Source: Marinobacter sp. (lineage in GTDB: Bacteria > Pseudomonadota > Gammaproteobacteria > Pseudomonadales > Oleiphilaceae). Taken from it: a stretch of DNA of 64,000 nucleotides. The position numbers and the translations under genes were made by a program. The stretch is from positions 62,001 to 126,000 of the forward strand of contig JAIUMV010000002.1 of the NCBI GenBank assembly GCA_022565395.1, written 5' to 3'. A model generated the notes under the pieces. The model worked only from the letters and a program-made list of their open reading frames with translations. It was not told the origin of the DNA and did not search any database. Of the stretch, positions 37,725 to 49,245 are shown one piece after another (the first letter of the stretch is position 1; each line of letters opens with the position of its first letter).

Positions 37725-38474
37725 TTACTTGCGACCACGGACCGCTGTCAGGATCCCCCGCAGGATGTTTACTTCCATCTGATCCAACCGCGTGCGTTGA
37801 AACAATCGCCGCAATCGCGTCATTAACTGGCGCGGGTTATCCTGGCGGTGGAAACCGACCTCCACCAGCACCTGTTCAAGGTGCTGAAGAAAGCCTTCCA
37901 ACTGCTCCACTGTGGCAGGCGGGACATCCCATCCCGAGCTGTCAGGCGACAATAGCGGCGCCTGCTCAGCATCTTGCTGTGCCAGCGTCAGCATACGCAA
38001 CTCGTAGCTGATAACCTGCACTGCCATGGCCAGGTTCAAGGAGCTGTAATCCGGGTTAGTGGGTATATGGATATGATAATGACAACGCTGCAGCTCTTCA
38101 TTACTGAGCCCATTACTTTCGCGCCCGAACACCAGCGCCACCTGCCCTTGCCCCGCCATTGCCAACACCTGAGGGGCCGCCTCCCGGGGGTTCATGACAG
38201 GCCAGGGCACCTTTCGGCCCCTCGCACTGGTGCCCATAACCAGGGCGCAATCAGCCAGCGCCTCATCCAGCGTGCTCACCACAATGGCGCTATCCAGCAC
38301 GTCCAGCGCACCGGAGGCACGGGCCACCGCTTCCTCGCTGGGAAAGCTGCGGGGATTAACCAACCAAAGATTACGCAAGCCCATGTTTTTCATGGCTCTT
38401 GCAACAGCACCAATATTACCGGCGTGGGTGGTTTCCACCAGGACAATACGTAGGTGTGGAGCTATATCATTCAC
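37725..38474 (-). CDS. trmJ: tRNA (cytidine/uridine-2'-O-)-methyltransferase TrmJ
   Basis: TrmJ is a SPOUT-class methylase that makes Cm32/Um32 in tRNA anticodon loops. Seen: RIVLVETTHAGNIGAVARAM near the start, VFGRESNGLSNEEL near residue 115, and IPTNPDYSSLNLAMAVQV near 135, forming the SPOUT knot. I prefer the GTG at 38474, with AGGG 8 bases before it, giving 249 residues. A GTG at 38489 would add five. It lies upstream of iscR and divergent from suhB, the Pseudomonas arrangement. Confidence 0.92.
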   Translation of the reverse strand: MNDIAPHLRIVLVETTHAGNIGAVARAMKNMGLRNLWLVNPRSFPSEEAVARASGALDVLDSAIVVSTLDEALADCALVMGTSARGRKVPWPVMNPREAAPQVLAMAGQGQVALVFGRESNGLSNEELQRCHYHIHIPTNPDYSSLNLAMAVQVISYELRMLTLAQQDAEQAPLLSPDSSGWDVPPATVEQLEGFLQHLEQVLVEVGFHRQDNPRQLMTRLRRLFQRTRLDQMEVNILRGILTAVRGRK

Positions 38475-38657
38475 TTCAGTACCCTGCACACGGGGAAATT
38501 CGAGGCGGCATCATAACAAAGTTACCCACCTTGCGGTCTTCACGGACATCAAAATCATTCATGCCATCGCCGGCTTCTGGTATCATCGTTCGCCTTATCC
38601 TGCGGGGAGCCCCTCCCCAATACCGGACGTTCTCTAACATTCTCAGGCGAATACCCT

Positions 38658-39458
38658 ATGCAACCAGCAATCAAAATGGCTCTGCGCATTGCGCGCCAGG
38701 GCGCGGACTATCTGAAAGCGCATTTTGAGCGTCAAGACGCCAACAGCAAGGACCGTGATACCCTGAACCAACAGCTTAACAAGGTTGAACTGTCCATCCA
38801 GGCCAACTTTACTGAGCAGTTGCAGAAAGCCTACAAGGATTTCTACATTGCCCCGCTCTACGATATCGACGCAGGCGGCCATGAGAACAGCTGGCACATC
38901 TTTCCGGTACTCGGCCGGGAAGCCTTTATCCGGGGTTTGCCTGAGTTTGCCCTCGCCCTGCTGCAGAAACGCAATAACCGCGCTGAGCACCTGGTGCTGA
39001 TCAACCCTGTTACCGGCGAAGAATACTCTGCAAGCCGTGGCCATGGTGCCGCCCTCAACAGCCGACGGGTCCGCTGCAATGAAATGCGCGCCCTGAACCA
39101 GGTCACGCTGGTTACCAATGCACTGACTCAAGTGAAGGTGGGCGACAGCCCGCTGGTATGGGGTGAACTGCTGGTAGCTCTGGGTCAGGAAACACAGCAC
39201 GTCAGAAGCACCGGCTGTACGGTTCTGGATATCGCCAGAGTTTGTGCCGGCCTGCTCGATGCCGCGGTAATCTCACGGCCGGAGCCCACTGACATGGCCA
39301 TCGGCCTGCTACTGACCAATGAGTCAGGCGCCCTGAGCGGTGACTTTGCCGGCAACCCATCTTCTCAGGATGCACGCCAACTTGTGGTTGCCAACCCCAA
39401 ACTGTTCAAGGAAGTGCTCAAACTGCTACATCCGTTCCGCGGCCGCCTGCCACGCTGA
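38658..39458 (+). CDS. suhB: SuhB-like inositol monophosphatase homolog lacking metal-binding residues
   Basis: By position (divergent from trmJ), length (266 residues) and overall pattern this is the SuhB/inositol monophosphatase ortholog. Recognisable segments are VTGEEYSASRGHGAALNSRRV near 119-139, RSTGCTVLDIARVCAGLLDAA near 185-205, and VVANPKLFKEVL near the end. The catalytic DPLDGT motif is replaced by FPVLGR (residues 82-87), removing both metal-binding aspartates, and the upstream TEESG glutamates are also missing. It is therefore probably not a phosphatase. In E. coli SuhB also acts in rRNA antitermination with NusA independently of catalysis; a similar structural role here is inference. 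Confidence 0.8.
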   Translation: MQPAIKMALRIARQGADYLKAHFERQDANSKDRDTLNQQLNKVELSIQANFTEQLQKAYKDFYIAPLYDIDAGGHENSWHIFPVLGREAFIRGLPEFALALLQKRNNRAEHLVLINPVTGEEYSASRGHGAALNSRRVRCNEMRALNQVTLVTNALTQVKVGDSPLVWGELLVALGQETQHVRSTGCTVLDIARVCAGLLDAAVISRPEPTDMAIGLLLTNESGALSGDFAGNPSSQDARQLVVANPKLFKEVLKLLHPFRGRLPR

Positions 39459-39477
39459 GCACGTTTTAAGTCGACCC

Positions 39478-39512
39478 AAAAAAAACGGTGCCCCTTAAGG
39501 CACCGTTTTTTT
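39478..39512. terminator. Bidirectional Rho-independent terminator between suhB and secF
   Basis: The stem ACGGTGCC/GGCACCGT has a 6-base loop and is flanked by an A-run on the left and a T-run on the right. It can terminate suhB on the plus strand and secF on the minus strand. Confidence 0.95.
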
Positions 39513-39522
39513 GCTTCAGCAC

Positions 39523-40479
39523 TCACATCCGATTGAGCCACTCTGGCGGCTGCTCTTGCTCGGGCTGCTCACCATCTGCACCTTCCTTCACAGGAACGAT
39601 CAGATCTTCCCGGGTCACACCGAGCACAACCAGCAAACTCGCTGAGACATAGATGGAGGAGTAAGTACCCACCACAACACCAATAATCAGCGCGATGGCG
39701 AAGTTATTGATGGCCTCACCGCCAAACAGATACAGCGAGATCAGTACCGCCAGGGTGGTACCGGAGGTGTTGATGGTTCGGCTGATGGTCTGGGTGATGG
39801 ACGTATTGATCACATACTCGGGATCATCGGAGCGGATCTTGCGAAAATTCTCACGAATCCGGTCCGCTACCACGATGGTATCGTTCAGGGAGTAACCGAT
39901 GACCGCCAGCAAAGCAGCCAGCACGCTGAGATCGAACGTCCACTGGAACAAGGCAAAGATGCCCAGGATGATAATGACATCATGGGCCAGCGGCATGACG
40001 GCAGCGATACCAAACTTGAACTGGAAGCGCATACCCACATAAATGAGGACGATAGCCAGCGCCAGCAGCAGACCAAGGGCACTGTCTTCCTTCAGCTCGT
40101 CACCCACCTGGGAACCGACAAACTCAGAGCTGACCAGCTCCAGTTGAGCACCGCCCGCGCGCAAGTCCGCGGTCAGGCGGTTAGCCAGCTGATCGTCATC
40201 AGACTCCTGCAGTCGAATGAGTACGGACGTATCAGCACCAAAATTCTGCACAACAAAGTCACTGTACCCAGCATCTGACAGTGTCTGGCGCAGCTCATCC
40301 AGGGATGGCGCTTCCTGATACTCAAACTCCACCGAGGTACCACCGGTAAAGTCCAGCCCCAGATTGAGCCCTTTCACCCCCAGCACCACAAAGGATGCCA
40401 GTACCAGCACGATGGACACTACGGAAGCAAGCTTCCGTATCGCCATAAAGTCTATGGTTTTACGCGGCGTCTCAAGCAT
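39523..40479 (-). CDS. secF: Protein translocase subunit SecF
   Basis: SecF pairs with SecD to complete protein export using the proton-motive force. The 318-residue protein has six predicted membrane helices: one near residues 19-38, a periplasmic domain, then five from about 140 onward. It contains LNLGLDFTGGTSVEFEYQ near 41-58 and GYSLNDTIVVADRIRENFRK near 195-214. The ATG at 40479 overlaps the secD stop by eight bases; the longer open frame is less likely. Confidence 0.96.
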   Translation of the reverse strand: MLETPRKTIDFMAIRKLASVVSIVLVLASFVVLGVKGLNLGLDFTGGTSVEFEYQEAPSLDELRQTLSDAGYSDFVVQNFGADTSVLIRLQESDDDQLANRLTADLRAGGAQLELVSSEFVGSQVGDELKEDSALGLLLALAIVLIYVGMRFQFKFGIAAVMPLAHDVIIILGIFALFQWTFDLSVLAALLAVIGYSLNDTIVVADRIRENFRKIRSDDPEYVINTSITQTISRTINTSGTTLAVLISLYLFGGEAINNFAIALIIGVVVGTYSSIYVSASLLVVLGVTREDLIVPVKEGADGEQPEQEQPPEWLNRM

Positions 40480-42349
40480 GGGCGAGCCCCCGTCCGATGG
40501 AAAGTTTACGAACCTTGCGACCACCGTAGACCAGATTGACCATGCCACGGCTTACCACCAGAGCGGTAAACATGGAGGTCAGAATGCCGATACAAAGCGT
40601 CACGGCAAAGCCTTTGACCGGGCCAGAGCCCATGGCAAACAGAATGATCGCCACCAGCAAGGTGGTGATGTTGGCGTCAAGGATGGACACCAGCGCACGG
40701 GAATAACCTGCGTTGATCGCTGATTGCGGCGGCGCACCTGCCCTCAGCTCCTCTTTGATACGCTCAAAAATCAGTACGTTGGCATCCACCGCCATACCGA
40801 CCGTCAGAACGATGCCGGCTATACCAGGCAAGGTCAGGGTTGCGGAGAGGATGGACATGCAGGCAACCAGCAGCATCAGGTTAACCGTCAGTGCCACGTT
40901 TGCCACCAGGCCAAAGACCCGGTAGTAAAGCCCCATGTAGATGAGTACCAACATAAAGCCGAAGGCCACCGACTTGAAGCCCGCCTCGATGTTACGCTGA
41001 CCAAGGCTTGGACCTATGGTGCGCTCCTGCACAAAGTACATGGGCGCAGCCAGGGAACCTGCCCGCAACAGCAGCGCAAGCTCAGATGCTTCAGGTATAG
41101 AGTCCAGACCGGTAATGCGGAAGTTACTGCCCAGCGCAGACTGCACTGTGGCCAAACTGATGATACCCCGCTCCACTTCACGGCGCTGCACCACTTCGAT
41201 TTCACCATTCACCTGGCGCTCTTCGTCCACCGTGCGGAACTCGATGAACACGACAGCCATCCGGCGCCCGACATTATGGCGTGTCGCCCGGTTCATCATG
41301 TCACCACCCGGGCCATCCAACGTGATGTTGACCTGCGGGCGACCATTCTCGTCGAACGACTGCTGGGCATTGGCAACGCTGTTACCGGTGGTGATGACTT
41401 CCCGCTCCAGGCGCGCGGTACGGTTAGGGTCATCCCGGAAGCTGAAAGCTTCAGTGGTACCGGAAGGGGCATCCTGGCGGGCTTCCATACGGAATTCCAG
41501 GTTGGCGGTGGCGCCCAGTACCCGCTTGGCCTGCGCTGTATCCTGCACACCGGGAAGCTCGACGATGATACGATCCCGCCCCTGACGCTGAACCAGTGGC
41601 TCCGCCACACCCAGTTCGTTAACCCGGTTGCGGATGGTGGTCAGGTTCTGCTCTACCGCATAGTCTTCGATACGACGCAGCTCTGCCTCTGACAGGCTCA
41701 GTACCAGCTCATACTGACCGTCACCGGCGCGACGCTGGTTCATCAGAAACTCATTGTAGTTACGACGAATCAGGTTAAACGCGTCTGCGCGGGAACCCTC
41801 ATCAACAAACTGCAATACGATGGTACGGTTCTCACCCACATCACCGCCCCGGTAGCGAATACGATCACTGCGCAAGGCACCTTTGATGTCAGACGAATAT
41901 ACTTCCAGCCGTTGCTCCAGCGCGCTCTCCATATCCACTTCCAGCAGGAAGTGAACACCGCCACGCAAGTCCAGGCCCAACTTCATAGGGCCGGCACCAA
42001 TGCTGCGCAGCCAGTTGGGCGTGGAGGGCGCCATATTGATCGCCACCAGATAGTCACGCCCAAGAGCGTCCTGCACGATCGGACGGGCCCGCAACTGCTG
42101 ATCTGAGTTATCCACTCGAATCAGCGCATTGCGATCCTCAAGACCGGCAGCCTTGATCTGAATACCGGCGGCTTCCATCGCCTCAACAGCCCGGTCCAGC
42201 ACCTGCTGGTCAACGTCCGTGCTGCCCCTGGCGCCTGTAATCTGGATGGCGAAATCATCCGGATACAGATTGGGAAGGGCGTATATAAAACCGATGGTGA
42301 TCGCGAGCACGATCACCAGGTTTTTCCAGATTGGGTACTTGTTCAGCAT
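40472..42349 (-). CDS. secD: Protein translocase subunit SecD
   Basis: SecD forms the SecDF complex with SecF. The 625-residue protein has an N-terminal helix (residues 11-25), large periplasmic P1 domains, KLGLDLRGGVHFLLEVDM near 122-139, and five C-terminal helices with GMAVDANVLIFERIKEEL near 510-527. Start, length and the yajC-secD-secF order are canonical. Confidence 0.97.
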   Translation of the reverse strand: MLNKYPIWKNLVIVLAITIGFIYALPNLYPDDFAIQITGARGSTDVDQQVLDRAVEAMEAAGIQIKAAGLEDRNALIRVDNSDQQLRARPIVQDALGRDYLVAINMAPSTPNWLRSIGAGPMKLGLDLRGGVHFLLEVDMESALEQRLEVYSSDIKGALRSDRIRYRGGDVGENRTIVLQFVDEGSRADAFNLIRRNYNEFLMNQRRAGDGQYELVLSLSEAELRRIEDYAVEQNLTTIRNRVNELGVAEPLVQRQGRDRIIVELPGVQDTAQAKRVLGATANLEFRMEARQDAPSGTTEAFSFRDDPNRTARLEREVITTGNSVANAQQSFDENGRPQVNITLDGPGGDMMNRATRHNVGRRMAVVFIEFRTVDEERQVNGEIEVVQRREVERGIISLATVQSALGSNFRITGLDSIPEASELALLLRAGSLAAPMYFVQERTIGPSLGQRNIEAGFKSVAFGFMLVLIYMGLYYRVFGLVANVALTVNLMLLVACMSILSATLTLPGIAGIVLTVGMAVDANVLIFERIKEELRAGAPPQSAINAGYSRALVSILDANITTLLVAIILFAMGSGPVKGFAVTLCIGILTSMFTALVVSRGMVNLVYGGRKVRKLSIGRGLAHA

Positions 42350-42382
42350 AAGGTGCCTTTACAGAGCAACGGGGCTGTGGAT

Positions 42383-42742
42383 TTAAACGTCCTTCAGGGT
42401 ACCTTTCGGCAGTGCGACCGCAACGGCAACTTTCTGCACTTTTACTTCTACTTTGTCGGCAACTTCCAGCACGATAAAGTCATCAGCCACTTTGGTGATT
42501 TTGCCAGCCAGACCACCGGAGATAACCACCTCGTCACCCTTGTTCAAACCAGACATCAGTGTCTTGTGCTCTTTCGCACGCTTGGACTGCGGACGCCAGA
42601 TCAACAGATAGAAAATCAGGATGAAACCACCGAAAAAGATAATCTGACCCATAACGCTCATGCCTTGCGGCGCATCCTGAGCAAAGGCCAGACTGGGAAT
42701 CAGAGCGGCCACAATCAATAGAAGGTTGCGAATTGCTTTCAT
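42383..42742 (-). CDS. yajC: Preprotein translocase subunit YajC
   Basis: YajC is a small single-span protein associated with SecDF. The 119-residue product has an N-terminal hydrophobic segment resembling a signal (KAIRNLLLIVAALIPSLAFA), a second helix (about residues 31-50), and the family motif WRPQSKRAKEHK, with GDEVVISGGLAGKI in the cytoplasmic beta domain. The ATG at 42742 follows GGAG by 8 bases. Confidence 0.96.
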   Translation of the reverse strand: MKAIRNLLLIVAALIPSLAFAQDAPQGMSVMGQIIFFGGFILIFYLLIWRPQSKRAKEHKTLMSGLNKGDEVVISGGLAGKITKVADDFIVLEVADKVEVKVQKVAVAVALPKGTLKDV

Positions 42743-42785
42743 CAATGGAACTCCACTTATTGGTCAGAAAAGAATCAAATCAGCC

Positions 42786-45000
<2,215 letters not shown>

Positions 45001-45135
45001 GGAATGAACTTCAAGCGAACAGTGGGTGGACGGACACAACCAAAGGCCATCCGGAAGGCGCGATTATACAGGGTGAAAGCAAGTGGTCCAAATGCCGCCA
45101 GCCCGCGAGTGACACCGGCCAGGGTTGTTATGCTG

Positions 45136-45222
45136 TGGTAGCGGTGGGCGGACTCGAACCGCCACGCTGTTTCCAGCAACGGATTTTGAATCCGTCGTGT
45201 CTACCAATTTCACCACACCGCC
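45136..45222 (-). tRNA. tRNA-Leu (CAA)
   Basis: An 87-base type II tRNA with an encoded CCA. The acceptor GGCGGTG pairs with CACCGCT (one G-T end pair) and the discriminator is A, as expected for leucine. The anticodon loop TTCAAAA reads CAA, the variable arm TTGCTGGAAACAGCG is long, and the T loop contains TTCGAGT. Confidence 0.95.
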
Positions 45223-45273
45223 ACGAATTACCGACTCAAGGGGGAGACCAGGCCGCTACCCAGTGCTTGAGAA

Positions 45274-45294
45274 GTGTCGGGATTATACCGACAC
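45274..45294. terminator. Hairpin after flgL that encloses the tRNA-Leu -10
   Basis: GTGTCGG and CCGACAC form a 7-bp stem around a 7-base loop, about 23 bases after the flgL stop. On the minus strand it is followed by TTCTC, a poor U-tract. It may be the end of the flagellar transcript. Confidence 0.4.
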
Positions 45295-45309
45295 CTCTCC
45301 TGAAATCAA
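45282..45309 (-). promoter_or_regulatory. Promoter of tRNA-Leu
   Basis: TTGATT (45304-45309) and a perfect TATAAT (45282-45287) are 16 bases apart on the minus strand. They lie 60 bases before the tRNA, in the gap after flgL. The -10 sits in the loop of the hairpin at 45274-45294. Confidence 0.6.
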
Positions 45310-45316
45310 CAGGGAA

Positions 45317-46546
45317 TTACAGCCTGTCAAACAGTGACAACCGGGACACCTGTGCATAGGAAAGTTGCGCAGCTTCAAGCACAAAGCTCTGGAAGCTCAA
45401 ACGACTTACCGCTTCTGTGTAGTCCACATCACGCAGGTTTGAACGGGTTTTCTCTGCAAACACTGAGGAGTCTTTGAGAAACTCGCGGGTGCTGTCCACG
45501 GCATTGAGCCGCCCACCGATCTGGGTCTGGACCCGGAGAATGTTTTCCAGGGCGTTGCCCAGATTCTCCAGGCTCTCTGCAATCATTGCATCGTAGGCGG
45601 CACGGCCGTCGTCATCAGTTTTGGGAATGTTGTTAAGCCCGTAAACCAGCTTTTCGACGGTTGTCAGCAAGCCCTGCTTCTGCGAGGTTTTGACAAAGAA
45701 CTGGTCACCGTCCACCGGACTGCCAATGACCTCAAACTGGATTCCGCGCACTTCAATGGGCTCGCCACTGACAAAGGCATCACGCTGCAACTCTCTCCCG
45801 GTCTGGCGCTCGGTCACCACATACTCGAAATTACCGGCACCCACATCCTCAATGGTAACCACCATGTCACGGGGAAAGAAGTCATTAAAGGTGGCCTGAT
45901 CCACCACCATACCGGTGGAAATCTGCGCAGGCGGCACCCCGCCGTTGCCTGGCCCCGCCTCGGTAAAAAAGGTGGGCTGATTACTGGGCACATCAACAAA
46001 CAGGTTCTTGCCGTTGTCGCTGATAGCAACCCGCACACTGACGTCTATATCGAGGAAACGCTGCCCTTCATCCCCTTTATAGACCCAGTTGCCCGAAACA
46101 TTCTGCTCGAACGCCGCCTGCTTGCCCTTGAAACCACTAAAGATGTACTCGCCAGAAGCATCCTTGGTGTTCATCAGGTTAGCCAGCTGCTCCACCCGCT
46201 CTTCCAGCTCGGCCGATAAGGTGGCCCGGTCAGCCGGGGACAATGAGCCATTACCGGCCTGCACCGTCAGCTCCCTCACCCTTTGCAGGATACGAGTAAT
46301 ATCGGTCAGGGTTGCCTCTTCGCGTTCCAGGCGGCTCTGCGCCAGGTCCACATTGCGCTGATACTGGGTGTTCTGGGCAATGAGTTGATCAAGCTGCAGG
46401 ACACGCGCAGCCGCCACCGGATCATCCGAGGGGCTGAGAAACTTGCGGCCACTGGAGATCTGCTGCTGGGTTTTGTTCAACTGTGCGTTGACGTCCTGCA
46501 GGCGGTTAAGGCCATTGGTAAAGATCTGTTGTGAAGATATGCGCAT
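45317..46546 (-). CDS. flgL: Flagellar hook-filament junction protein FlgL
   Basis: FlgL (HAP3) joins the hook to the filament. The 409-residue protein has the flagellin-like N-terminal coiled coil (MRISSQQIFTNGLNRLQDVN, then QQISSGRKFLSPSDDPVAAA) and the C-terminal helix ending SYAQVSRLSLFDRL. The ATG at 46546 has AAGGTGA six bases upstream. It is last of the flg run, 21 bases after flgK. Confidence 0.95.
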   Translation of the reverse strand: MRISSQQIFTNGLNRLQDVNAQLNKTQQQISSGRKFLSPSDDPVAAARVLQLDQLIAQNTQYQRNVDLAQSRLEREEATLTDITRILQRVRELTVQAGNGSLSPADRATLSAELEERVEQLANLMNTKDASGEYIFSGFKGKQAAFEQNVSGNWVYKGDEGQRFLDIDVSVRVAISDNGKNLFVDVPSNQPTFFTEAGPGNGGVPPAQISTGMVVDQATFNDFFPRDMVVTIEDVGAGNFEYVVTERQTGRELQRDAFVSGEPIEVRGIQFEVIGSPVDGDQFFVKTSQKQGLLTTVEKLVYGLNNIPKTDDDGRAAYDAMIAESLENLGNALENILRVQTQIGGRLNAVDSTREFLKDSSVFAEKTRSNLRDVDYTEAVSRLSFQSFVLEAAQLSYAQVSRLSLFDRL

Positions 46547-46567
46547 GGCAGTCACCTTGTACCGGTA

Positions 46568-49240
46568 TTACCGGAACGTATTCAACAATGTGGTAAACAG
46601 TTCCTGGGCAACGCTCATGACTTTCGCGGAAGCGTTATAGGCAGCCTGGAAACGGATCAGGTTACCTGCCTCCTCGTCAAGGTTGACGCCGGACGTGGAG
46701 TCCCGCTGGGCCGTGGTTTGCTCTAGCAGCACCTTGCTTGCCGACTGGTCGAGCTGACTTTGGCGCGTACGCACCCCCACCTTTTCCACCACCCCGCCGT
46801 AGGCTTCGCTGAAGGTCGCGGTGCCGCCCTTGTTCATGGTTTGCTTGTTGCCCAATCCAGCCAGCAGCTGTGCATTGCGGTTATCTGATGTGCCTTCGGC
46901 GTTATAGCCAATGGTGAAGATATCCCCGGCTGCCGGCCGACCGTTGATTTCAAACTGGAAGCCCCGGTAATTGCTGTCTGCTACGGGTGCCTGGTTAAAC
47001 AGGTTGTCGTTGTCCGCCACCAGGGAGACACCGTCGGACAAGGTGACGTCCAGAAAGCCTCCCACGGTGCGGGGGTTACCCGCATCCAGCGCCAGAGGCC
47101 CCACATCACCACTGGTGACATACGGCGACACCTTGGTGACCTGCCCGTTGCCTGCTGCCATGGTCAAGGCAAGATCGCCGCCGGTAGATGAACGCAGTAA
47201 AATGCGCTCACCATCAGTCTCTGCCAGCAAGCCCTGCCCTTGCAACACCGCGTTACTGTTAAGCTGGTCCACCAGCGCATCCAGGCTGTCACCATCGAGA
47301 GCGCCCGGCGGCAACCCCGTCAGACTGACCGTTTCACCGTTCACCGTGAGGCTGAGGTCACCTGCACCGTTGGCCGTCAAGCCGTCCAGACTGGCCTGGG
47401 TGTAGGCATTGGCATTCACCCCGGCCAACGCACTGAGTTGGCGGGCAATATCGCTGGCAGGCGTATTTGCAACGAAGTTCAAGGTTTGCTGGATGGTTTG
47501 GCCGGTTTGGGGGTCAACCCGTCTTACCGTGACTGACTGTGCATCATAACCATTACCGCCTGCACCACCGATGACATTGAGTGCATCGCCGGTCATCCGC
47601 ACCAGCGTCTCGCCGCTGTCAGGAGTAAACAGGCTGTTGGTAACACCCGGCCGGAAGGTCTGGTTGTTCAGCGGCGGACTCAGAGGACGGGGGTTGGCCG
47701 GGTCGCTGGCATCAAGAATTTCATAGGTGGTTTCGCTGAGGAAACGCACCATCAGGGGCGGCGTCAGTTGGCCCGGGTCGGAGTACTGGTCCAGGGTTTT
47801 ATTGGTCAGGGGGTTGGTGACATCAAACAAGGTGCCCTGAGATATGCGCCCTGACCCGGTATTCCCGAGATCCGCCTCTGCCTGAACCGGGGCGGCAAAA
47901 GCCAGACGCTCTTCACGATCGATACGCAGCTGCATGTTCGCCGCAGCGTTCTCGGTAGGCCGGATCTGAAACTTGTCACCCTGCTTGAAGGTGCCGGACT
48001 CCAGGAAAATTGAGAAACCCGGCATGGAGATTTCAGCGGGACGGGTCGGCTCTATACGGCCTTCCTGCACGATCCTGCCGGTTTCAACGTCTCGCAGGAC
48101 ATAGTCATTGTCCGTGGGCCCCCGCAACTCCAGCGAATAACGATCACCGGTAAGCAGGCTGGTATCGGTGATCCGGACACCAAGCACCTGGTTGCGGGGC
48201 GGCTCGTTATTTGCGTCCGCAAAAACCCGTCCAAGCATAAACCCGCGTTCATTGATGTCGCTGAAGAAATCGCCACCCAGGCGACCATCCAGGTCCATAC
48301 CCAGCTTATGCTGGCGGTTGACCTCGTCTGAAACAGCCAGAGCAATGCGGTTCAGTTCACTCTGTGCAGGCGCCAGCATGTTTTCACGGAAATGCAGCAG
48401 GCCGCCGATGTTACCGCCATTGATCTGGTCGGTGACTACCACTGAGCGGCCACTGATCACCAGGCTCAGATCCACTTTCAACGGGTCTGTATTACTGGTT
48501 TGCATAGCCAGGCGGGATGCCTGGTCTCCCACCACCAGCGCCTGACCGTTGCCAATGACCACATTGACCTGGCCGCCCCCTTGGGGAATAACGGAAACCT
48601 GCACCAGTTCAGACAGCTCACGCAGTTTTTCGTCGCGCTGATCCAGCAAACCGTTGGGATCTTTACCCTGCGCAAGGCCGGGAGACTCCGAAATGGCCAC
48701 ATTCAGCCGGGCAATACCTTCTGCCAGCGCGTTGATTTCAGAAATGGAGTTGCCCAGCTGCTGGTCTACCGACTGACGTTGCTGGATGAACTGCGCGTTC
48801 ATGGACTGGAAACGGGTGACCAGCGATTGCGCCTCAGCCATCACCAACTGACGTTGGGGAATGGCGGCCGGGTCTTCGGCCGCACTTTGCAGACTGCTGA
48901 AGAAATTATTAAGCACACCACTAAGACCTGTCGCCTCGCCACCCAACAGATTGTCCAGGCGAGTCAACTCCGTCAGCAGAGCATCCTGTTCTTTGAACAA
49001 CGAGGTGTCCGCACGCATCTGATTGGTGATGAACTCACTGGTAATGCGGCGGATGTTGGTGATGCTGACACCGGTACCCACAGAACCGTCAGAGGTGTTA
49101 ATGCCCGGGCTGCTGCTAAAAGTGACCTGCTGCCGGTTGTACCCCGGGGTATTGGCATTGGTAATGTTGTTACCGGTCGTGTTCAGGGCGCGTTGATGCG
49201 CCAGCACACCGCTCAAGCCGATATTGATCAAACCTGCCAT
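46568..49240 (-). CDS. flgK: Flagellar hook-associated protein FlgK (long form)
   Basis: FlgK (HAP1) is the first hook-filament junction ring. The 890-residue product has the conserved ends (LINIGLSGVLAHQRALNTTG; FQAAYNASAKVMSVAQELFT). It is much longer than E. coli FlgK (547). The extra length lies in the middle (about residues 400-790), which includes beta-rich segments probably forming additional surface domains. It lies 5 bases after flgJ and upstream of flgL. Confidence 0.95.
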   Translation of the reverse strand: MAGLINIGLSGVLAHQRALNTTGNNITNANTPGYNRQQVTFSSSPGINTSDGSVGTGVSITNIRRITSEFITNQMRADTSLFKEQDALLTELTRLDNLLGGEATGLSGVLNNFFSSLQSAAEDPAAIPQRQLVMAEAQSLVTRFQSMNAQFIQQRQSVDQQLGNSISEINALAEGIARLNVAISESPGLAQGKDPNGLLDQRDEKLRELSELVQVSVIPQGGGQVNVVIGNGQALVVGDQASRLAMQTSNTDPLKVDLSLVISGRSVVVTDQINGGNIGGLLHFRENMLAPAQSELNRIALAVSDEVNRQHKLGMDLDGRLGGDFFSDINERGFMLGRVFADANNEPPRNQVLGVRITDTSLLTGDRYSLELRGPTDNDYVLRDVETGRIVQEGRIEPTRPAEISMPGFSIFLESGTFKQGDKFQIRPTENAAANMQLRIDREERLAFAAPVQAEADLGNTGSGRISQGTLFDVTNPLTNKTLDQYSDPGQLTPPLMVRFLSETTYEILDASDPANPRPLSPPLNNQTFRPGVTNSLFTPDSGETLVRMTGDALNVIGGAGGNGYDAQSVTVRRVDPQTGQTIQQTLNFVANTPASDIARQLSALAGVNANAYTQASLDGLTANGAGDLSLTVNGETVSLTGLPPGALDGDSLDALVDQLNSNAVLQGQGLLAETDGERILLRSSTGGDLALTMAAGNGQVTKVSPYVTSGDVGPLALDAGNPRTVGGFLDVTLSDGVSLVADNDNLFNQAPVADSNYRGFQFEINGRPAAGDIFTIGYNAEGTSDNRNAQLLAGLGNKQTMNKGGTATFSEAYGGVVEKVGVRTRQSQLDQSASKVLLEQTTAQRDSTSGVNLDEEAGNLIRFQAAYNASAKVMSVAQELFTTLLNTFR

Positions 49241-49245
49241 ACGCC

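Noticed and set aside
40724-41692. Long plus-strand open frame (322 codons) over secD
   Set aside because: Antisense shadow of secD; no family likeness or ribosome site.
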